Shown here: one piece after another, positions 26,412 through 36,000 of the stretch
Layout: each line of letters opens with the position of its first letter
How positions within the stretch are numbered: position 1 is the first letter of the stretch
From: CAYSAQ01 sp964429235
GTDB taxonomy: Bacteria > Margulisbacteria > Riflemargulisbacteria > GWF2-35-9 > DYQY01
Length of the DNA: 64,000 bases
Assembly: GCA_964429235.1 (NCBI GenBank)
Contig: CAYSAQ010000010.1
Location: 1 to 64,000 of the forward strand
Direction: 5' to 3'
Position numbers and translations under genes: made by a program
The notes under the pieces: model-generated
The model's database searches: none
Seen by the model: the letters and a program-made list of their open reading frames with translations, nothing else
Told to the model about the DNA's origin: nothing

Positions 26412-28937
26412 TCATTGTTGTTTGCCGTGGCAAGCTTTATATTTTTTGCCTGACCCACATGGACAAGGTTCGTTTCTTCCTACTTTTTCTGTATTAGTTA
26501 TTGTTTGTTGTTCTTTTTTTGTTTTATTTTCTCTGTCATAAGAAGTTATTTTAACTTTCTGTTGTTCTTCTTCCATTATTCTGGCCATATCCTCTTCAGA
26601 TACTATTTTTACTTTAAAGAAATTTGTTATTACTTCGCGTTCAACAGTATCCATCATATCTTGGAACATTTCATAGCCTTCTTTTTTATATTCAAGTAAT
26701 GGGTCCTTTTGTGCATAAGCTCTTAGTCCAATACCTTCTCTTAGGAAATCCATATTTTTTAGATGTTCAATCCACTTTGCATCTAAAGAATGTATGTAAA
26801 TAATTTTTAGGATATTTATTAGGTCTTCTTTATTGAATTGGATAATGAAGTTTTCATAGAATTTTCTATTTTGGTTTAACATCGCCTGCAATGCTTCTTC
26901 TCTATTTTTTGCTGAGCTAAGTGAGAATTTTATAGGAATTAATTGTTCTAGCTCTTTTGTTAAGTCATGCCAGTTTACATCTTTTGCTTTCGTTCCTTCT
27001 TGGAAAAAAAAGTTGAGTATCTTTATTAACTGATACTCGATGATTTCGAAGCATTTTTTTATTAATTCATGTTGTTCGAGGATTAGCCTTCTTTGTTTGT
27101 AGACTATTTCTCTTTGTTTGTTCATTACATCATCGTATTCAAGTAATTGTTTTCTAATATTAAAGTGATAAAGCTCTACTTTCTTTTGAGCTCTCTCAAT
27201 AGACTTAGATATCATATTATGTTCAATAGGAGTGCTGTCATCGAAACCAAGCTTTTCCATGATTCCTATAATCTTTTCAGAACCAAATAAACGCATTAGG
27301 TCATCTTCCATACAGACAAAGAATTTAGTTAGACCTGGATCTCCTTGTCTTCCGCAACGTCCTCTTAGCTGGTTATCTATTCTACGGCTTTCATGTCTTC
27401 CTGTACCAAGTACAACAAGGCCGCCCTTTTCTATTACACCTTCGCCTAGAACGATATCTGTTCCTCTACCAGCCATGTTTGTAGCTATTGTTACGCTACC
27501 TGCTTGTCCTGCTGAAGTGATTATTTCTGCTTCTTTTTCATGGTACTTTGCGTTTAAGACATTATGTGGAACGCCTTTTTTCTTTAGTAATTTACTAATA
27601 AGTTCTGAAGTTGATATTGAAATAGATCCCACCAATACTGGCCTTCCGTTACCATGGTGATTGATGATTTCATTTATAATTGCATTGTATTTTCCTTCTT
27701 CTGATTTATAGATAGCATCAGGAGCATCTTCTCTTATAATTGGCATATTAGTTGGTATTTCTAATGTTTCTAATTTATATATCTTTTCAAACTCAGTAGC
27801 TTCAGTCATTGCTGTACCGGTCATTCCAGCTAGTTTATTAAACATTCTAAAGTAGTTTTGGAATGTGATTGAGGCTAGTGTTTGGCTCTCTTGCTGAATA
27901 GTAAGACCCTCTACAGCTTCAATAGCTTGATGAAGCCCATCACTATATCTTCTACCGTTCATTAAACGACCAGTAAACTCATCTACTATAAGGATTTCAC
28001 CATTTTTTATGACATAATCTACGTCATTTTTGAAAAGGTGAATTGCTTTTAGTGATTGAACCAACATATGCGCCTGGTCCATGTTCTCGATATCATATAA
28101 ATATTCAACATTTAGTAGTTCTTCTGTTTTAGTAATACCCTCTTCTGTAAGAATGACATTCTTATGTTTTTCTTCAACTGTGAAATGGGTTTCTATTTTA
28201 AGTTTTTTAGCGATTTGGGATGCTTTTTTATACTTTTCAGTATCTTCTTCTATAACACCAGAAATAATAAGAGGAGTTCTGGCTTCATCGATAAGGATAC
28301 TATCAACTTCATCGATAATAGCGTAGTTTAGGTTTCTTTGTACGCATTGGGAAATATCTGTAGACATATTGTCTCGTAGATAATCAAACCCATATTCGTT
28401 ATTTGTTCCGTAGATAATGTCTGCTTTATAAGCTTCTCTTTTTTCTGATGACACCATTCCAGATTGGATTAGGCCTACTGATAAACCTAAGAATTTGAAG
28501 ACTTGTCCCATCCATTCACTATCTCTTTTTGCTAAGTAATCATTAACAGTTACAATAAAAACACCTTTTTTTGTAAGTGCATTTAGATAAGCAGGAAGTG
28601 TCCCTACAAGTGTTTTACCTTCACCTGTTCTCATTTCAGCTATTTTGCCTTCGTGTAGCGTAAGACCACCAACAATCTGCACATCAAAATGACGCATTTT
28701 TAAGGTACGCCAAGCAGCTTCTCTGACAGTTGCAAAAGCTTCTGGCATTATATCTTCTAAAGATTCGCCTTTTTTTAGTCTGGAAATGAATAGGTTTGTT
28801 TGGTTAAGGAGCTGGTCGTCAGTCATTGCTTTAAACTGAGGTTCCAGCTCATTAATTAAATTTACTGTTTTATCATATTTTTTTAGCTGGTCAGTCGCTG
28901 TCCTGCCAAAAAAGAATCTTCTTACAATACCAAACAT
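26412..28937 (-). CDS. secA: Preprotein translocase ATPase SecA
   Basis: SecA is the motor that drives proteins through SecYEG. The 841-residue protein has Walker A RTGEGKTLVGTLPAYL near residue 105, the DEAD-like IIDEVDSILIDEARTPL near 212 and GTDIVLG near 495. The C-terminal zinc motif NEPCPCGSGKKYKACHG (C-x-C-x8-C-H) ends the protein, so the SecB/ribosome-binding tail is retained. It follows hpf by 18 bp and probably shares its promoter. Confidence 0.98.
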   Translation of the reverse strand: MFGIVRRFFFGRTATDQLKKYDKTVNLINELEPQFKAMTDDQLLNQTNLFISRLKKGESLEDIMPEAFATVREAAWRTLKMRHFDVQIVGGLTLHEGKIAEMRTGEGKTLVGTLPAYLNALTKKGVFIVTVNDYLAKRDSEWMGQVFKFLGLSVGLIQSGMVSSEKREAYKADIIYGTNNEYGFDYLRDNMSTDISQCVQRNLNYAIIDEVDSILIDEARTPLIISGVIEEDTEKYKKASQIAKKLKIETHFTVEEKHKNVILTEEGITKTEELLNVEYLYDIENMDQAHMLVQSLKAIHLFKNDVDYVIKNGEILIVDEFTGRLMNGRRYSDGLHQAIEAVEGLTIQQESQTLASITFQNYFRMFNKLAGMTGTAMTEATEFEKIYKLETLEIPTNMPIIREDAPDAIYKSEEGKYNAIINEIINHHGNGRPVLVGSISISTSELISKLLKKKGVPHNVLNAKYHEKEAEIITSAGQAGSVTIATNMAGRGTDIVLGEGVIEKGGLVVLGTGRHESRRIDNQLRGRCGRQGDPGLTKFFVCMEDDLMRLFGSEKIIGIMEKLGFDDSTPIEHNMISKSIERAQKKVELYHFNIRKQLLEYDDVMNKQREIVYKQRRLILEQHELIKKCFEIIEYQLIKILNFFFQEGTKAKDVNWHDLTKELEQLIPIKFSLSSAKNREEALQAMLNQNRKFYENFIIQFNKEDLINILKIIYIHSLDAKWIEHLKNMDFLREGIGLRAYAQKDPLLEYKKEGYEMFQDMMDTVEREVITNFFKVKIVSEEDMARIMEEEQQKVKITSYDRENKTKKEQQTITNTEKVGRNEPCPCGSGKKYKACHGKQQ

Positions 28938-28955
28938 TTGATTCCTTTAACTTGC

Positions 28956-29510
28956 TTACGCAGGTTGGATTAAACCGAAGTCGCCATCTTTTCTCTTGTA
29001 GATAACGTTCATTCTGTTTGTTTCTGCATTTCTGTAAGCTAGAAACTCTAAGTTGCTCATTTGCAATTGCATTACAGCTTCTTCTTCAAACATTGGTTTA
29101 AGTGACGCAGTCATTCTATAAACAACTGGGTTATCGTGATCTTCCTCTGTAGGAGCTTCATTAGCTTTAATGATTTCGTTGATAGCAATAGAAGCTTTTT
29201 CTCTTCTTTTGCCTTTCATTTTTTCTTTATATTTTTTAAGCTGTCTTTCTAGTTTTTCAAAAACTAGGTCTAGTGCTGCGTACATATCTTCGTTTTCTTC
29301 TCTAGCAGAAAGAATAGCCCCATGAACGTGAACGCTTACTTTTGCTTCACTTCTTTGAGCTGGTGATTTAGTTTCGTGATGTTCTAATTCAACTTTCCCT
29401 TTTTCAAGAGCCTCGTGAAAAAATGTATCTAATTTCCCAATTTTCTTTTGTGCGTACTCATTTAACGACGTTGTCATGTCTATGTTATGTCCTGAAACAA
29501 CTATTTTCAT
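28956..29510 (-). CDS. hpf: Long-form ribosome hibernation promoting factor
   Basis: The 184-residue protein has an N-terminal S30AE/YfiA domain (about residues 1-100; VSGHNIDMTTSLNEYAQKKI) that binds the 30S subunit. A linker leads to a C-terminal dimerisation domain (VVYRMTASLKPMFEEEAVMQLQMSNLEFLAYRN, about 127-160). This is the long HPF type that makes 100S ribosome dimers. GGGAGG precedes the ATG at good spacing and a clear promoter lies upstream. It heads the secA array. Confidence 0.95.
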   Translation of the reverse strand: MKIVVSGHNIDMTTSLNEYAQKKIGKLDTFFHEALEKGKVELEHHETKSPAQRSEAKVSVHVHGAILSAREENEDMYAALDLVFEKLERQLKKYKEKMKGKRREKASIAINEIIKANEAPTEEDHDNPVVYRMTASLKPMFEEEAVMQLQMSNLEFLAYRNAETNRMNVIYKRKDGDFGLIQPA

Positions 29511-29543
29511 GTGTTTTTCCTCCCTAGGTTATATCGTAGTATT

Positions 29544-29572
29544 ATTATCTGATAAATTGGGTTTAATTGCAA
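29544..29572 (-). promoter_or_regulatory. Promoter of hpf-secA array
   Basis: On the minus strand the -35 TTGCAA is at 29572-29567, the spacer is 17 nt and the -10 GATAAT is at 29549-29544. A leader of about 27 nt containing GGGAGG leads to the hpf ATG. It contrasts with the leaderless genes elsewhere in the window. Confidence 0.6.
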
Positions 29573-29577
29573 TCCAT

Positions 29578-29846
29578 AAACCCTCTCCCTAGCCCTCTCC
29601 CAAGAGAGGGAACAATACATAAATAAAACTAAACATTTTTTAGATAAAGATGATAGGTTATCAAGCTTGCCTTCGATACAGTAATCCCCCTACGACTACG
29701 TCGTTTTCCCCCTTTGACCTGCACGGAGCATAGCGGAGTATAAAGGGGGCGATTACAACTAATAAATTTTAGAAGTTTCAATAGCCTCCTTTATCAAAGG
29801 AGGTGGCCATGCATCATTTGGTGCATGGTCGGAGGATTATTGGGAG
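29578..29846. repeat. Intergenic cluster of repeat families E, B and C
   Basis: The 336-bp gap between hpf and uvrA holds the hpf promoter plus three repeats. Family E (29578-29613) is identical to 26372-26407. Family B (29682-29750) carries the inner hairpin CCTGCACGGAGCATAGCG. Family C (29769-29841) is related on the opposite strand to 33819-33883 and shares the text ttagaagtttcaatagcctc. Between them lies AT-rich DNA without ORFs. Family C abuts the uvrA stop. Confidence 0.8.
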
Positions 29847-32606
29847 CTACAAATACTTAGCTGTATGGGATTCTTTGCATTTCTTAAGGCCGTCTAATTT
29901 TCCTTGGTAAACCAAAGTTCCACCTTTTTCTCCACCGTCTGGGCCTAAGTCTATTACATAGTCAGCAGAGCCGATTACATCAGTATGATGTTCTATTACT
30001 AAGATCGTATTCCCTTTATCTACAAGCTGTTGAAGTACCTTCAGTAATAAGTTTACATCTGCAAAGTGAAGTCCTGTAGTTGGTTCGTCTAAGATATATA
30101 GTGTTTTTCCAGTAGCTATTTTTACTAGCTCAGAAGCAAGCTTTACTCTTTGCGCTTCACCGCCACTTAGTGTTGTTGCGCTTTGGCCAAGCTTAATATA
30201 GCCTAGTCCTACTTCTAGCAGCATATTGATATATTTTATAATACTTGGCACGTTTTTGAAGACTACGGCAGCCTCTTTTACTGACATGTTCAAAACATCA
30301 GAGATGTTATGGCCTTTATATTTAACCTCAAGTGTTTGACTGTTATAACGCTTCCCTTTGCATACATCACAAGGAACATAGACGTCTGGAAGGAAAAGCA
30401 TTTCTATCTTCATACTTCCATCACCTTTACAGGCTTCACATCTACCATTTGGAACATTAAATGAGAACCTACCTGGTTTATAGCCTCTTTTTTTTGCTTC
30501 TTTAGTGCTAGTAAAAAGCATTCTTATTTTATCAAACAAGCCAATGTATGTTGCAGGGTTACTTCTAGGTGTTCTACCAATAGGGCTTTGGTCTATGACA
30601 ATCATTTTGTCGATATTGTTCATGCCATTTATTTCAGAGTAACAATCATCAGGGCCACCTTTCAGTGAGAACAAGCTTCTGAATTTGAAGTTCTTAATAT
30701 TCTTATAGAAAACATCAAGGATTAATGTGCTCTTTCCGCTACCAGATACGCCTGTGATACAGGTGAACTGTCCTATAGGTATTTTCACATCAACATTTTT
30801 AAGGTTATGCATGTTAGCACCTTTTATTTCTATAAACTCTTTGTCTACTCTTTCTAAATGAGCAGGGATTTTTACATGTTTTTTACCATTCAAGTACTCA
30901 GCTGTAAGGTTGTCTGTTTCTAGGTATTTGTCTAGCTTGCCTTCATACATTAGGTGTCCACCATCTTTGCCGGCTTTTGGCCCTATTTCTACGATATAGT
31001 CAGCGTTTAACATTACATCCCTATCATGTTCTACGATAATTAATGTATTTCCTAAGTCTTTTAGTTTGCGAAGTGCAGAGATTAGCCTATCGTTATCTTT
31101 TGGGTGTAGTCCAATAGTAGGTTCATCCATTACGTATAGAACGCCTGAAAGGCCAAAGCCCATTTGTGTAGCTAAACGTAGTCTTTGAGCTTCACCACCA
31201 CTTAGTGTAGCTGCTGATCTAGCTAGTGAAAGGTAATTCAGCCCTATATCAAGCATAAATGATAGTCTGCTTGTAAGCTCTAATACTACTTGTTTGCTTA
31301 TCTCTATTTCTCTAGCTGTTAGCTTTAATGCCTTAACTAGCTTTAATAGATTGCTAATAGAAAGCTCGGTAAGCTCAATGATGTTGTATTTGCCTATTTT
31401 CATAGCGAGAACTTCTTTTCTAAGTCTTTTTCCATTACAGTCAGGACAAATAGATTGATCCATAGCTTTTTCCATTAGAACTTTTCTGTATTCAGATTTT
31501 GTTTCTCTAAACCTAACTCTTAGGATATCTTGCAAACCTTCAGAGAAATAATCGTCATCACCATAGAAGATGCCTTCAAGGAATTCTCTAGGTATTTCGC
31601 TTATTGGCTTGAAGATGCTGAAGCCTTTGTCTTTTGCATATTTCTTTATTTCAGTTGTGAAAGGCTTTATTACATAGATGCCACCAACATAGTTTAGCCA
31701 GTATTTAAGCGATACAGTTTTGTGGTACCAGAAGCTTTCCATAGTGAAATCCATAGTGATGCCAAGTCCTTTGCATGTTGGGCAAGCACCATGTGGGTTA
31801 TTGAATGAAAATATACTAGGAGTAATCTTTGGAAGGCTGATTCCGCAGTCTGCACAAGAAAAGTGAGTGCTAAAGGCATGGTCTTTGTCAGCAATATCGA
31901 TTGTTACAAACCCGTTACCTTCTTGAAGTGCTATATCCAAAGATTCAAAGAATCTAGAGCGTTTTTCTTCATTTATAATAATCCTGTCTACAACTAGCTC
32001 TATATTATGTTTTTTACCTTTATCTAGGCTTATCTCTTCGTCTAAATGGTAATAAGTGCCATCTATTCTTAGCCTTAGGAAGCCGTCTTGTCTGGCTTTT
32101 TCAATGATATTTTTGAATTCACCTTTTTGGTTCTTTACTAGCGGTGACATGATAATGCATTTCTTTCCCACAAAGTTATCCATTACCCTATTAACTATTT
32201 CGTCTATTGTTTGGTTCGCTATTTGTTTGCCACATTCAGGGCAATATGGAGTTGATATAGATGAATATAATAATCTGAGATAGTCATATATCTCAGTAAG
32301 TGTTCCTACTGTACTTCTAGGGTTATGAGATACACTCTTTTGCTCGATAGAGATAGAAGGAGAAAGTCCTTCGATTCTTTCTACATCAGGCTTCTTGAAC
32401 TGTCCAAAGAACTGTCTAGCATAAGAAGATAAAGATTCTAGGTATTTTCTTTGTCCCTCGATAAAGATAGTATCAAAGGCAAGAGAACTCTTTCCTGAAC
32501 CACTAACTCCAGTAACTACAGTTACTTGGTTTTTAGGGATTGTAACAGAGATATCTTGAAGATTATGCTCTCTTGCACCACTTACTTTTATTACGTCTTG
32601 ATTCAT
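29847..32606 (-). CDS. uvrA: Excinuclease ABC subunit A
   Basis: UvrA is the damage-sensing ATPase of nucleotide excision repair. The 919-residue protein has two ABC ATPase units: Walker A GVSGSGKSSLAFDT near residue 33 and GVSGSGKSTLILDV near 628. The signature LSGGEAQR occurs in both halves. Zinc modules include CPECGKQ..., CADCG...CPTCKG and CEACKGDG...CDVCKG. TACAAT lies 9 nt before the ATG and no Shine-Dalgarno is visible. uvrB is not in the window. Confidence 0.97.
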   Translation of the reverse strand: MNQDVIKVSGAREHNLQDISVTIPKNQVTVVTGVSGSGKSSLAFDTIFIEGQRKYLESLSSYARQFFGQFKKPDVERIEGLSPSISIEQKSVSHNPRSTVGTLTEIYDYLRLLYSSISTPYCPECGKQIANQTIDEIVNRVMDNFVGKKCIIMSPLVKNQKGEFKNIIEKARQDGFLRLRIDGTYYHLDEEISLDKGKKHNIELVVDRIIINEEKRSRFFESLDIALQEGNGFVTIDIADKDHAFSTHFSCADCGISLPKITPSIFSFNNPHGACPTCKGLGITMDFTMESFWYHKTVSLKYWLNYVGGIYVIKPFTTEIKKYAKDKGFSIFKPISEIPREFLEGIFYGDDDYFSEGLQDILRVRFRETKSEYRKVLMEKAMDQSICPDCNGKRLRKEVLAMKIGKYNIIELTELSISNLLKLVKALKLTAREIEISKQVVLELTSRLSFMLDIGLNYLSLARSAATLSGGEAQRLRLATQMGFGLSGVLYVMDEPTIGLHPKDNDRLISALRKLKDLGNTLIIVEHDRDVMLNADYIVEIGPKAGKDGGHLMYEGKLDKYLETDNLTAEYLNGKKHVKIPAHLERVDKEFIEIKGANMHNLKNVDVKIPIGQFTCITGVSGSGKSTLILDVFYKNIKNFKFRSLFSLKGGPDDCYSEINGMNNIDKMIVIDQSPIGRTPRSNPATYIGLFDKIRMLFTSTKEAKKRGYKPGRFSFNVPNGRCEACKGDGSMKIEMLFLPDVYVPCDVCKGKRYNSQTLEVKYKGHNISDVLNMSVKEAAVVFKNVPSIIKYINMLLEVGLGYIKLGQSATTLSGGEAQRVKLASELVKIATGKTLYILDEPTTGLHFADVNLLLKVLQQLVDKGNTILVIEHHTDVIGSADYVIDLGPDGGEKGGTLVYQGKLDGLKKCKESHTAKYL

Positions 32607-32640
32607 AGTCCGATTATTGTATCAGAAAAGTTTTAAGAAA

Positions 32641-33738
32641 TCAGTTTAGTTTTTCTAGAATTGTGTCTGTGTCGACATATGTTTTGATCAGTTCTTTTAC
32701 TGTCTCTATTTTCATAATGTCGTTATGCGTTATTTTTACTAATACTTTGCTGACTTGTTTAGATGTTTCATAGGTCTCATAAGGCACAGACAGTACAGGA
32801 ACCTTGTGCTGTTTCATAAGATCTATAGTTTTTTGTTGTGGAAGCATGCCACCAGTAAGGATAATGCCTCTTACATGTTTTTCTAATATACAGGCAGAAG
32901 CGTCTACTGCTGCTTTAATAACATCATCTCTATCCCCTGGGACTATAAGCAGAGTTCCCTTTTCTAAATGTTCTACAACATGTTTTGGATTCATAGCACC
33001 TACGACTATTTTATTAATATTTTTATAAGTAGTGCGGCATTCATGTATACAAGTTACCAGTTTGAGGTTTTCTTGAAATAAGGCCATATTTGGCGAAGAT
33101 AATGAAGATTTATAAGGTATAAAGCCTAAAGCAGGAATATTGTAATAAGCTAGTGCTTTAGTAAGTAGTTTTTGTATTTTTTCATATTTTTCTTCTATTA
33201 CTTTGTTAACAATGACGCCCATTATTTCTACGTTTTCTTTATCAAAGAGTGCTTTGTTTAGCATTATTTCATCAATAGTGTTCCCTATGCCACCTGGTGC
33301 TATTAATATTACTTGTGACTTGGTGAGAGATGCTACTTTTGCGTTACTTAGGTCTAAAACTGAGCCAACACCTGCATGTCCTGTGCCTTCTACGATAACA
33401 AGATCGTTGTTTTCTGAAATGCATTTAAAGGATACATCTAGTCTATCTTGAAGTTCTTCTCTTAGGTCTGCTCTATTTTCTATATATTTAGCTGTATAGC
33501 CTGATGGAATAGCTATTGGGCTCATGTCTTTGATATTACATTTTGAATTAAAGATTTGTTCAATAAGATAAGAGTCTTTGTCTATTTGGTTATTATCTAC
33601 TTCTATATAGCGTTGCCCAACAGGTTTGATGAACCCAACATTCATATTCTTCTCACGAAAGAGATCGAATAATCCTATAGAGGTAGTTGTTTTTCCATCA
33701 CTTTGGCCAGTTGCTGCTACAAATAGATTCTTAGACAT
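32641..33738 (-). CDS. Pta-N/BioD-like P-loop protein with DRTGG domain
   Basis: The 365-residue protein has an N-terminal dethiobiotin-synthetase-like P-loop domain (Walker A ATGQSDGKTTTS at residue 8; VIVEGTGHAGVG near 115). A DRTGG domain follows from about 220 (VGAMNPKH..., GDRDDVIKAA, ILTGGMLPQQ). It corresponds to the regulatory N-terminal half of long phosphate acetyltransferases but lacks the catalytic PTA domain. Such stand-alone proteins are of uncertain, probably sensory, function. TATAAT at 33750-33745 is followed by only 6 nt before the ATG, which implies a leaderless mRNA. Confidence 0.85.
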   Translation of the reverse strand: MSKNLFVAATGQSDGKTTTSIGLFDLFREKNMNVGFIKPVGQRYIEVDNNQIDKDSYLIEQIFNSKCNIKDMSPIAIPSGYTAKYIENRADLREELQDRLDVSFKCISENNDLVIVEGTGHAGVGSVLDLSNAKVASLTKSQVILIAPGGIGNTIDEIMLNKALFDKENVEIMGVIVNKVIEEKYEKIQKLLTKALAYYNIPALGFIPYKSSLSSPNMALFQENLKLVTCIHECRTTYKNINKIVVGAMNPKHVVEHLEKGTLLIVPGDRDDVIKAAVDASACILEKHVRGIILTGGMLPQQKTIDLMKQHKVPVLSVPYETYETSKQVSKVLVKITHNDIMKIETVKELIKTYVDTDTILEKLN

Positions 33739-33744
33739 ACATGA

Positions 33745-33750
33745 ATTATA
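33745..33750 (-). promoter_or_regulatory. -10 box placed for a leaderless transcript
   Basis: TATAAT on the minus strand, 6 nt before the ATG of the Pta-N/DRTGG gene. No good -35 match is seen at 16-18 nt spacing. Confidence 0.5.
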
Positions 33751-33758
33751 TCATTATT

Positions 33759-33900
33759 TAAGGGGCTCCTGCCAGAGGCAGACAGGCCGCAGCCCTTATG
33801 ATCCCCTCAAGAGGGGGCAATAACCCTCCGATCCGCCTAAGGCGGACCACCTCCCTTGATAAAGGAGGCTATTGAAACTTCTAAGTCGCAGGGGGATTAC
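33759..33900. repeat. Mosaic of palindromic repeats incl. family C
   Basis: The 167-bp gap between two minus-strand genes is almost entirely repeat. A hairpin-rich stretch (GCCAGAGGCAGACAGGC...) is at 33768-33795 and CCCCTCAAGAGGGG at 33803-33816. A family C unit at 33819-33883 has the variable hairpin TCCGCCTAAGGCGGA. A family B end fragment, cagggggattac, closes it. Confidence 0.8.
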
Positions 33901-33905
33901 TTAAA

Positions 33906-35993
33906 TTAATATTTTATCTTTTTATCTGCCAATCTTATTCCTGCAGTAGGACAGTTTTGGACAACTGCATCAAAACCATTCATATCTATATCCTTCATTT
34001 CTCCATTGTATGGTGGTTTAACCCTAGCAGTAAAGCCTCGCTCTGTAAGCCCTAGCATATGATAGTTGTCTTGAGATTCAGCAGTTCTTATACAAGATCC
34101 ACAGTTTATACATTTATCATTCTCTAGAACTAGTTTGTCGTTGGTTTTGTCTTTATCATATTTTCTTATCTCACCAGCATACATGCTTGGGTCAGCGTTG
34201 TAGTCTTCTGAATATTCTTTTAGCTTGCATTCATTTATCTCTACACAGCCACAAGATAAGCATCTATTTGCTTCTTTTTTCATTTCATCTTCAGTAGCTG
34301 GAAGTTCCCAGTCCGCAAAAGTAGTTCTGCGTTTATCTAAAGCAGGATGTTTTATAATCATTCTCTCTTCTTTTCTATATTCAGCAAACATTTCCTCTGG
34401 CAAGTCTTCTAGCTTATCTGTAACAGAGCTAAAGATAGCTTTTTCGCCAGTCACTTCGACTCCGCTCAGTGACCGCTGTTCATCTAGGAATTGGTTTATA
34501 GAGACAGCTGCTTTTCTTCCAGCTGCTACAGCAGTTACTATCAAGTCAGGGCCGGTTACACAATCTCCAGCTGCAAATATTTTACAATAAGGATTAGTCT
34601 TTTTCGAGCATGCTTTGAATGTTGTTTTATCAACTTTCGGTGTTCCCCATTTAGTAAGTAATCTCTCTGGAACAAAGGAAGCGTCTACTTTTTGTCCGAT
34701 TGCCATTACCATAGTGTTTACTTCTAGTTCGTATTCGCTACCTTTAATAGCTACTGGTCTACGTCTGCCAGATTCGTCTGGTTCACTAAGTTCCATTCTG
34801 ATGCATTTAACTAATAAATGAGTATCATCAATACTCTTGCAGCTAATAGGTGCTGTAAGGAAGTTGAAATCTACGCCTTCTTCTATAGCTTCTTCTATTT
34901 CCTCTTTGCCAGGCATCTCTGTTTCGCTTCTTCTATATAAAACAGTGACATTAGAACCCATACGGATAGCAGTTCTTGCTGCATCCATTGCAGTATGTCC
35001 GCCACCAACAATTACAGTTTCTTTTCCTAGGTTGATTGGTTGGTTTTTAGCTATTTCTTCTAAATAGCGTACAGCTGGGATAACTAGCTCGTTATCTTCA
35101 CCTGGGATATTCATCTTGGAAGATACTTGTGCTCCCATTGCGAGTAATATAGCGTCAGTGTTTATATCTATTTCATCAAAGGAAATATCAGTGCCAACCT
35201 TGGTATTATAGCTAATCTTTATACCAAGTTGGTCGATGATAGCATTTAGTTCTATATCAATGATAGCAGCTGGTAGCCGATAATAAGGGATTCCATATCT
35301 AGCCATTCCACCATGTTTAGGATGAGCTTCATATATCTGAACATCATGGCCTTCCAATGCTAGGAAGTAAGCAGCAGTAATCCCTGCTGGGCCTGCTCCG
35401 ATAATCGTCACCTTTTTATTTGTAGGGTTCTGTTTATTAGGAAGGAAAGGTCCTCCCTGTCCTATCTCTTTATCAGAGATAAATCTTTTTTGTATTCTTA
35501 TACTGATAGCTTCATCTACACGGCTTCTTCTGCAAACATCTTCACAAGGTGCAGGACAGACTCTGCCGAGGATGTTTGGCATAGGAGCTTGTTGTCTTAT
35601 AAGCTGTGCTGCTTCTATGTATTTGTCTTCGCTCTCTAAAGCTAGAAAGCCTTGGATATTGATGTTTGCTGGGCAACCTTCTAAGGTACAAGGTGCAACA
35701 CAGTCACCATAATGGTCTGATAGTAATAGTTCTAGTGCCATTTTTCTAACATCTTTTACTCTAGCGTTATCTGTTTCAACAACCATGTCTTCCATACAGC
35801 TAGTAGCGCAAGAAGGATATATCCCTGCTCTACCGTTCATTACCTCTACTACACATACGAAGCAGCTACCGTAAGGTGATAGGTCTTTTACATGACAAAG
35901 AGTTGGGATCTTTATATTGTTTGCATTACAGACATCAAGGATGGTTTGGTTAGGTTCGAAATTATAGTTAGTGTTGTTGATGGTGATATTCAT
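33906..35993 (-). CDS. StnC/NfnB-like NAD(P)H oxidoreductase with 2Fe-2S domain
   Basis: The 695-residue protein starts with a NuoG-type 2Fe-2S ferredoxin (Cys in PTLCHVKDLSPYGSCFVCVVE) and the NADH-G 4Fe-4S motif HYGDCVAPCTLEGC near residue 97. A GltD/NfnB-type FAD-NAD(P)H module follows, with GAGPAGITAAYFLALEG near 198 and GGGHTAMDAARTA near 335. A C-terminal 4Fe-4S region (CINCGSC near 633) ends it. With the two genes upstream it matches the Sporomusa-type transhydrogenase StnABC, which couples NADH, NADPH and ferredoxin by electron bifurcation. The substrates are inferred from family. Eight codons (RSLSGVEV) derive from a dispersed repeat. The ribosome site AAGGGTG is supplied by a family A repeat. 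Confidence 0.8.
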   Translation of the reverse strand: MNITINNTNYNFEPNQTILDVCNANNIKIPTLCHVKDLSPYGSCFVCVVEVMNGRAGIYPSCATSCMEDMVVETDNARVKDVRKMALELLLSDHYGDCVAPCTLEGCPANINIQGFLALESEDKYIEAAQLIRQQAPMPNILGRVCPAPCEDVCRRSRVDEAISIRIQKRFISDKEIGQGGPFLPNKQNPTNKKVTIIGAGPAGITAAYFLALEGHDVQIYEAHPKHGGMARYGIPYYRLPAAIIDIELNAIIDQLGIKISYNTKVGTDISFDEIDINTDAILLAMGAQVSSKMNIPGEDNELVIPAVRYLEEIAKNQPINLGKETVIVGGGHTAMDAARTAIRMGSNVTVLYRRSETEMPGKEEIEEAIEEGVDFNFLTAPISCKSIDDTHLLVKCIRMELSEPDESGRRRPVAIKGSEYELEVNTMVMAIGQKVDASFVPERLLTKWGTPKVDKTTFKACSKKTNPYCKIFAAGDCVTGPDLIVTAVAAGRKAAVSINQFLDEQRSLSGVEVTGEKAIFSSVTDKLEDLPEEMFAEYRKEERMIIKHPALDKRRTTFADWELPATEDEMKKEANRCLSCGCVEINECKLKEYSEDYNADPSMYAGEIRKYDKDKTNDKLVLENDKCINCGSCIRTAESQDNYHMLGLTERGFTARVKPPYNGEMKDIDMNGFDAVVQNCPTAGIRLADKKIKY
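34452..34475. repeat. 24-bp family G repeat inside the StnC-like gene
   Basis: The 24 bases match the reverse complement of 38566-38589 exactly and form the dyad CACTTCGACTCCGCTCAGTG. They are read as eight in-frame codons giving RSLSGVEV between the FAD module and the C-terminal cluster domain. Confidence 0.85.
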
Positions 35994-36000
35994 TAATGCA

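Noticed and set aside
29578..29841. CRISPR-like array
   Set aside because: The repeats belong to different palindromic families and have no regular repeat-spacer spacing; no cas genes in the window.
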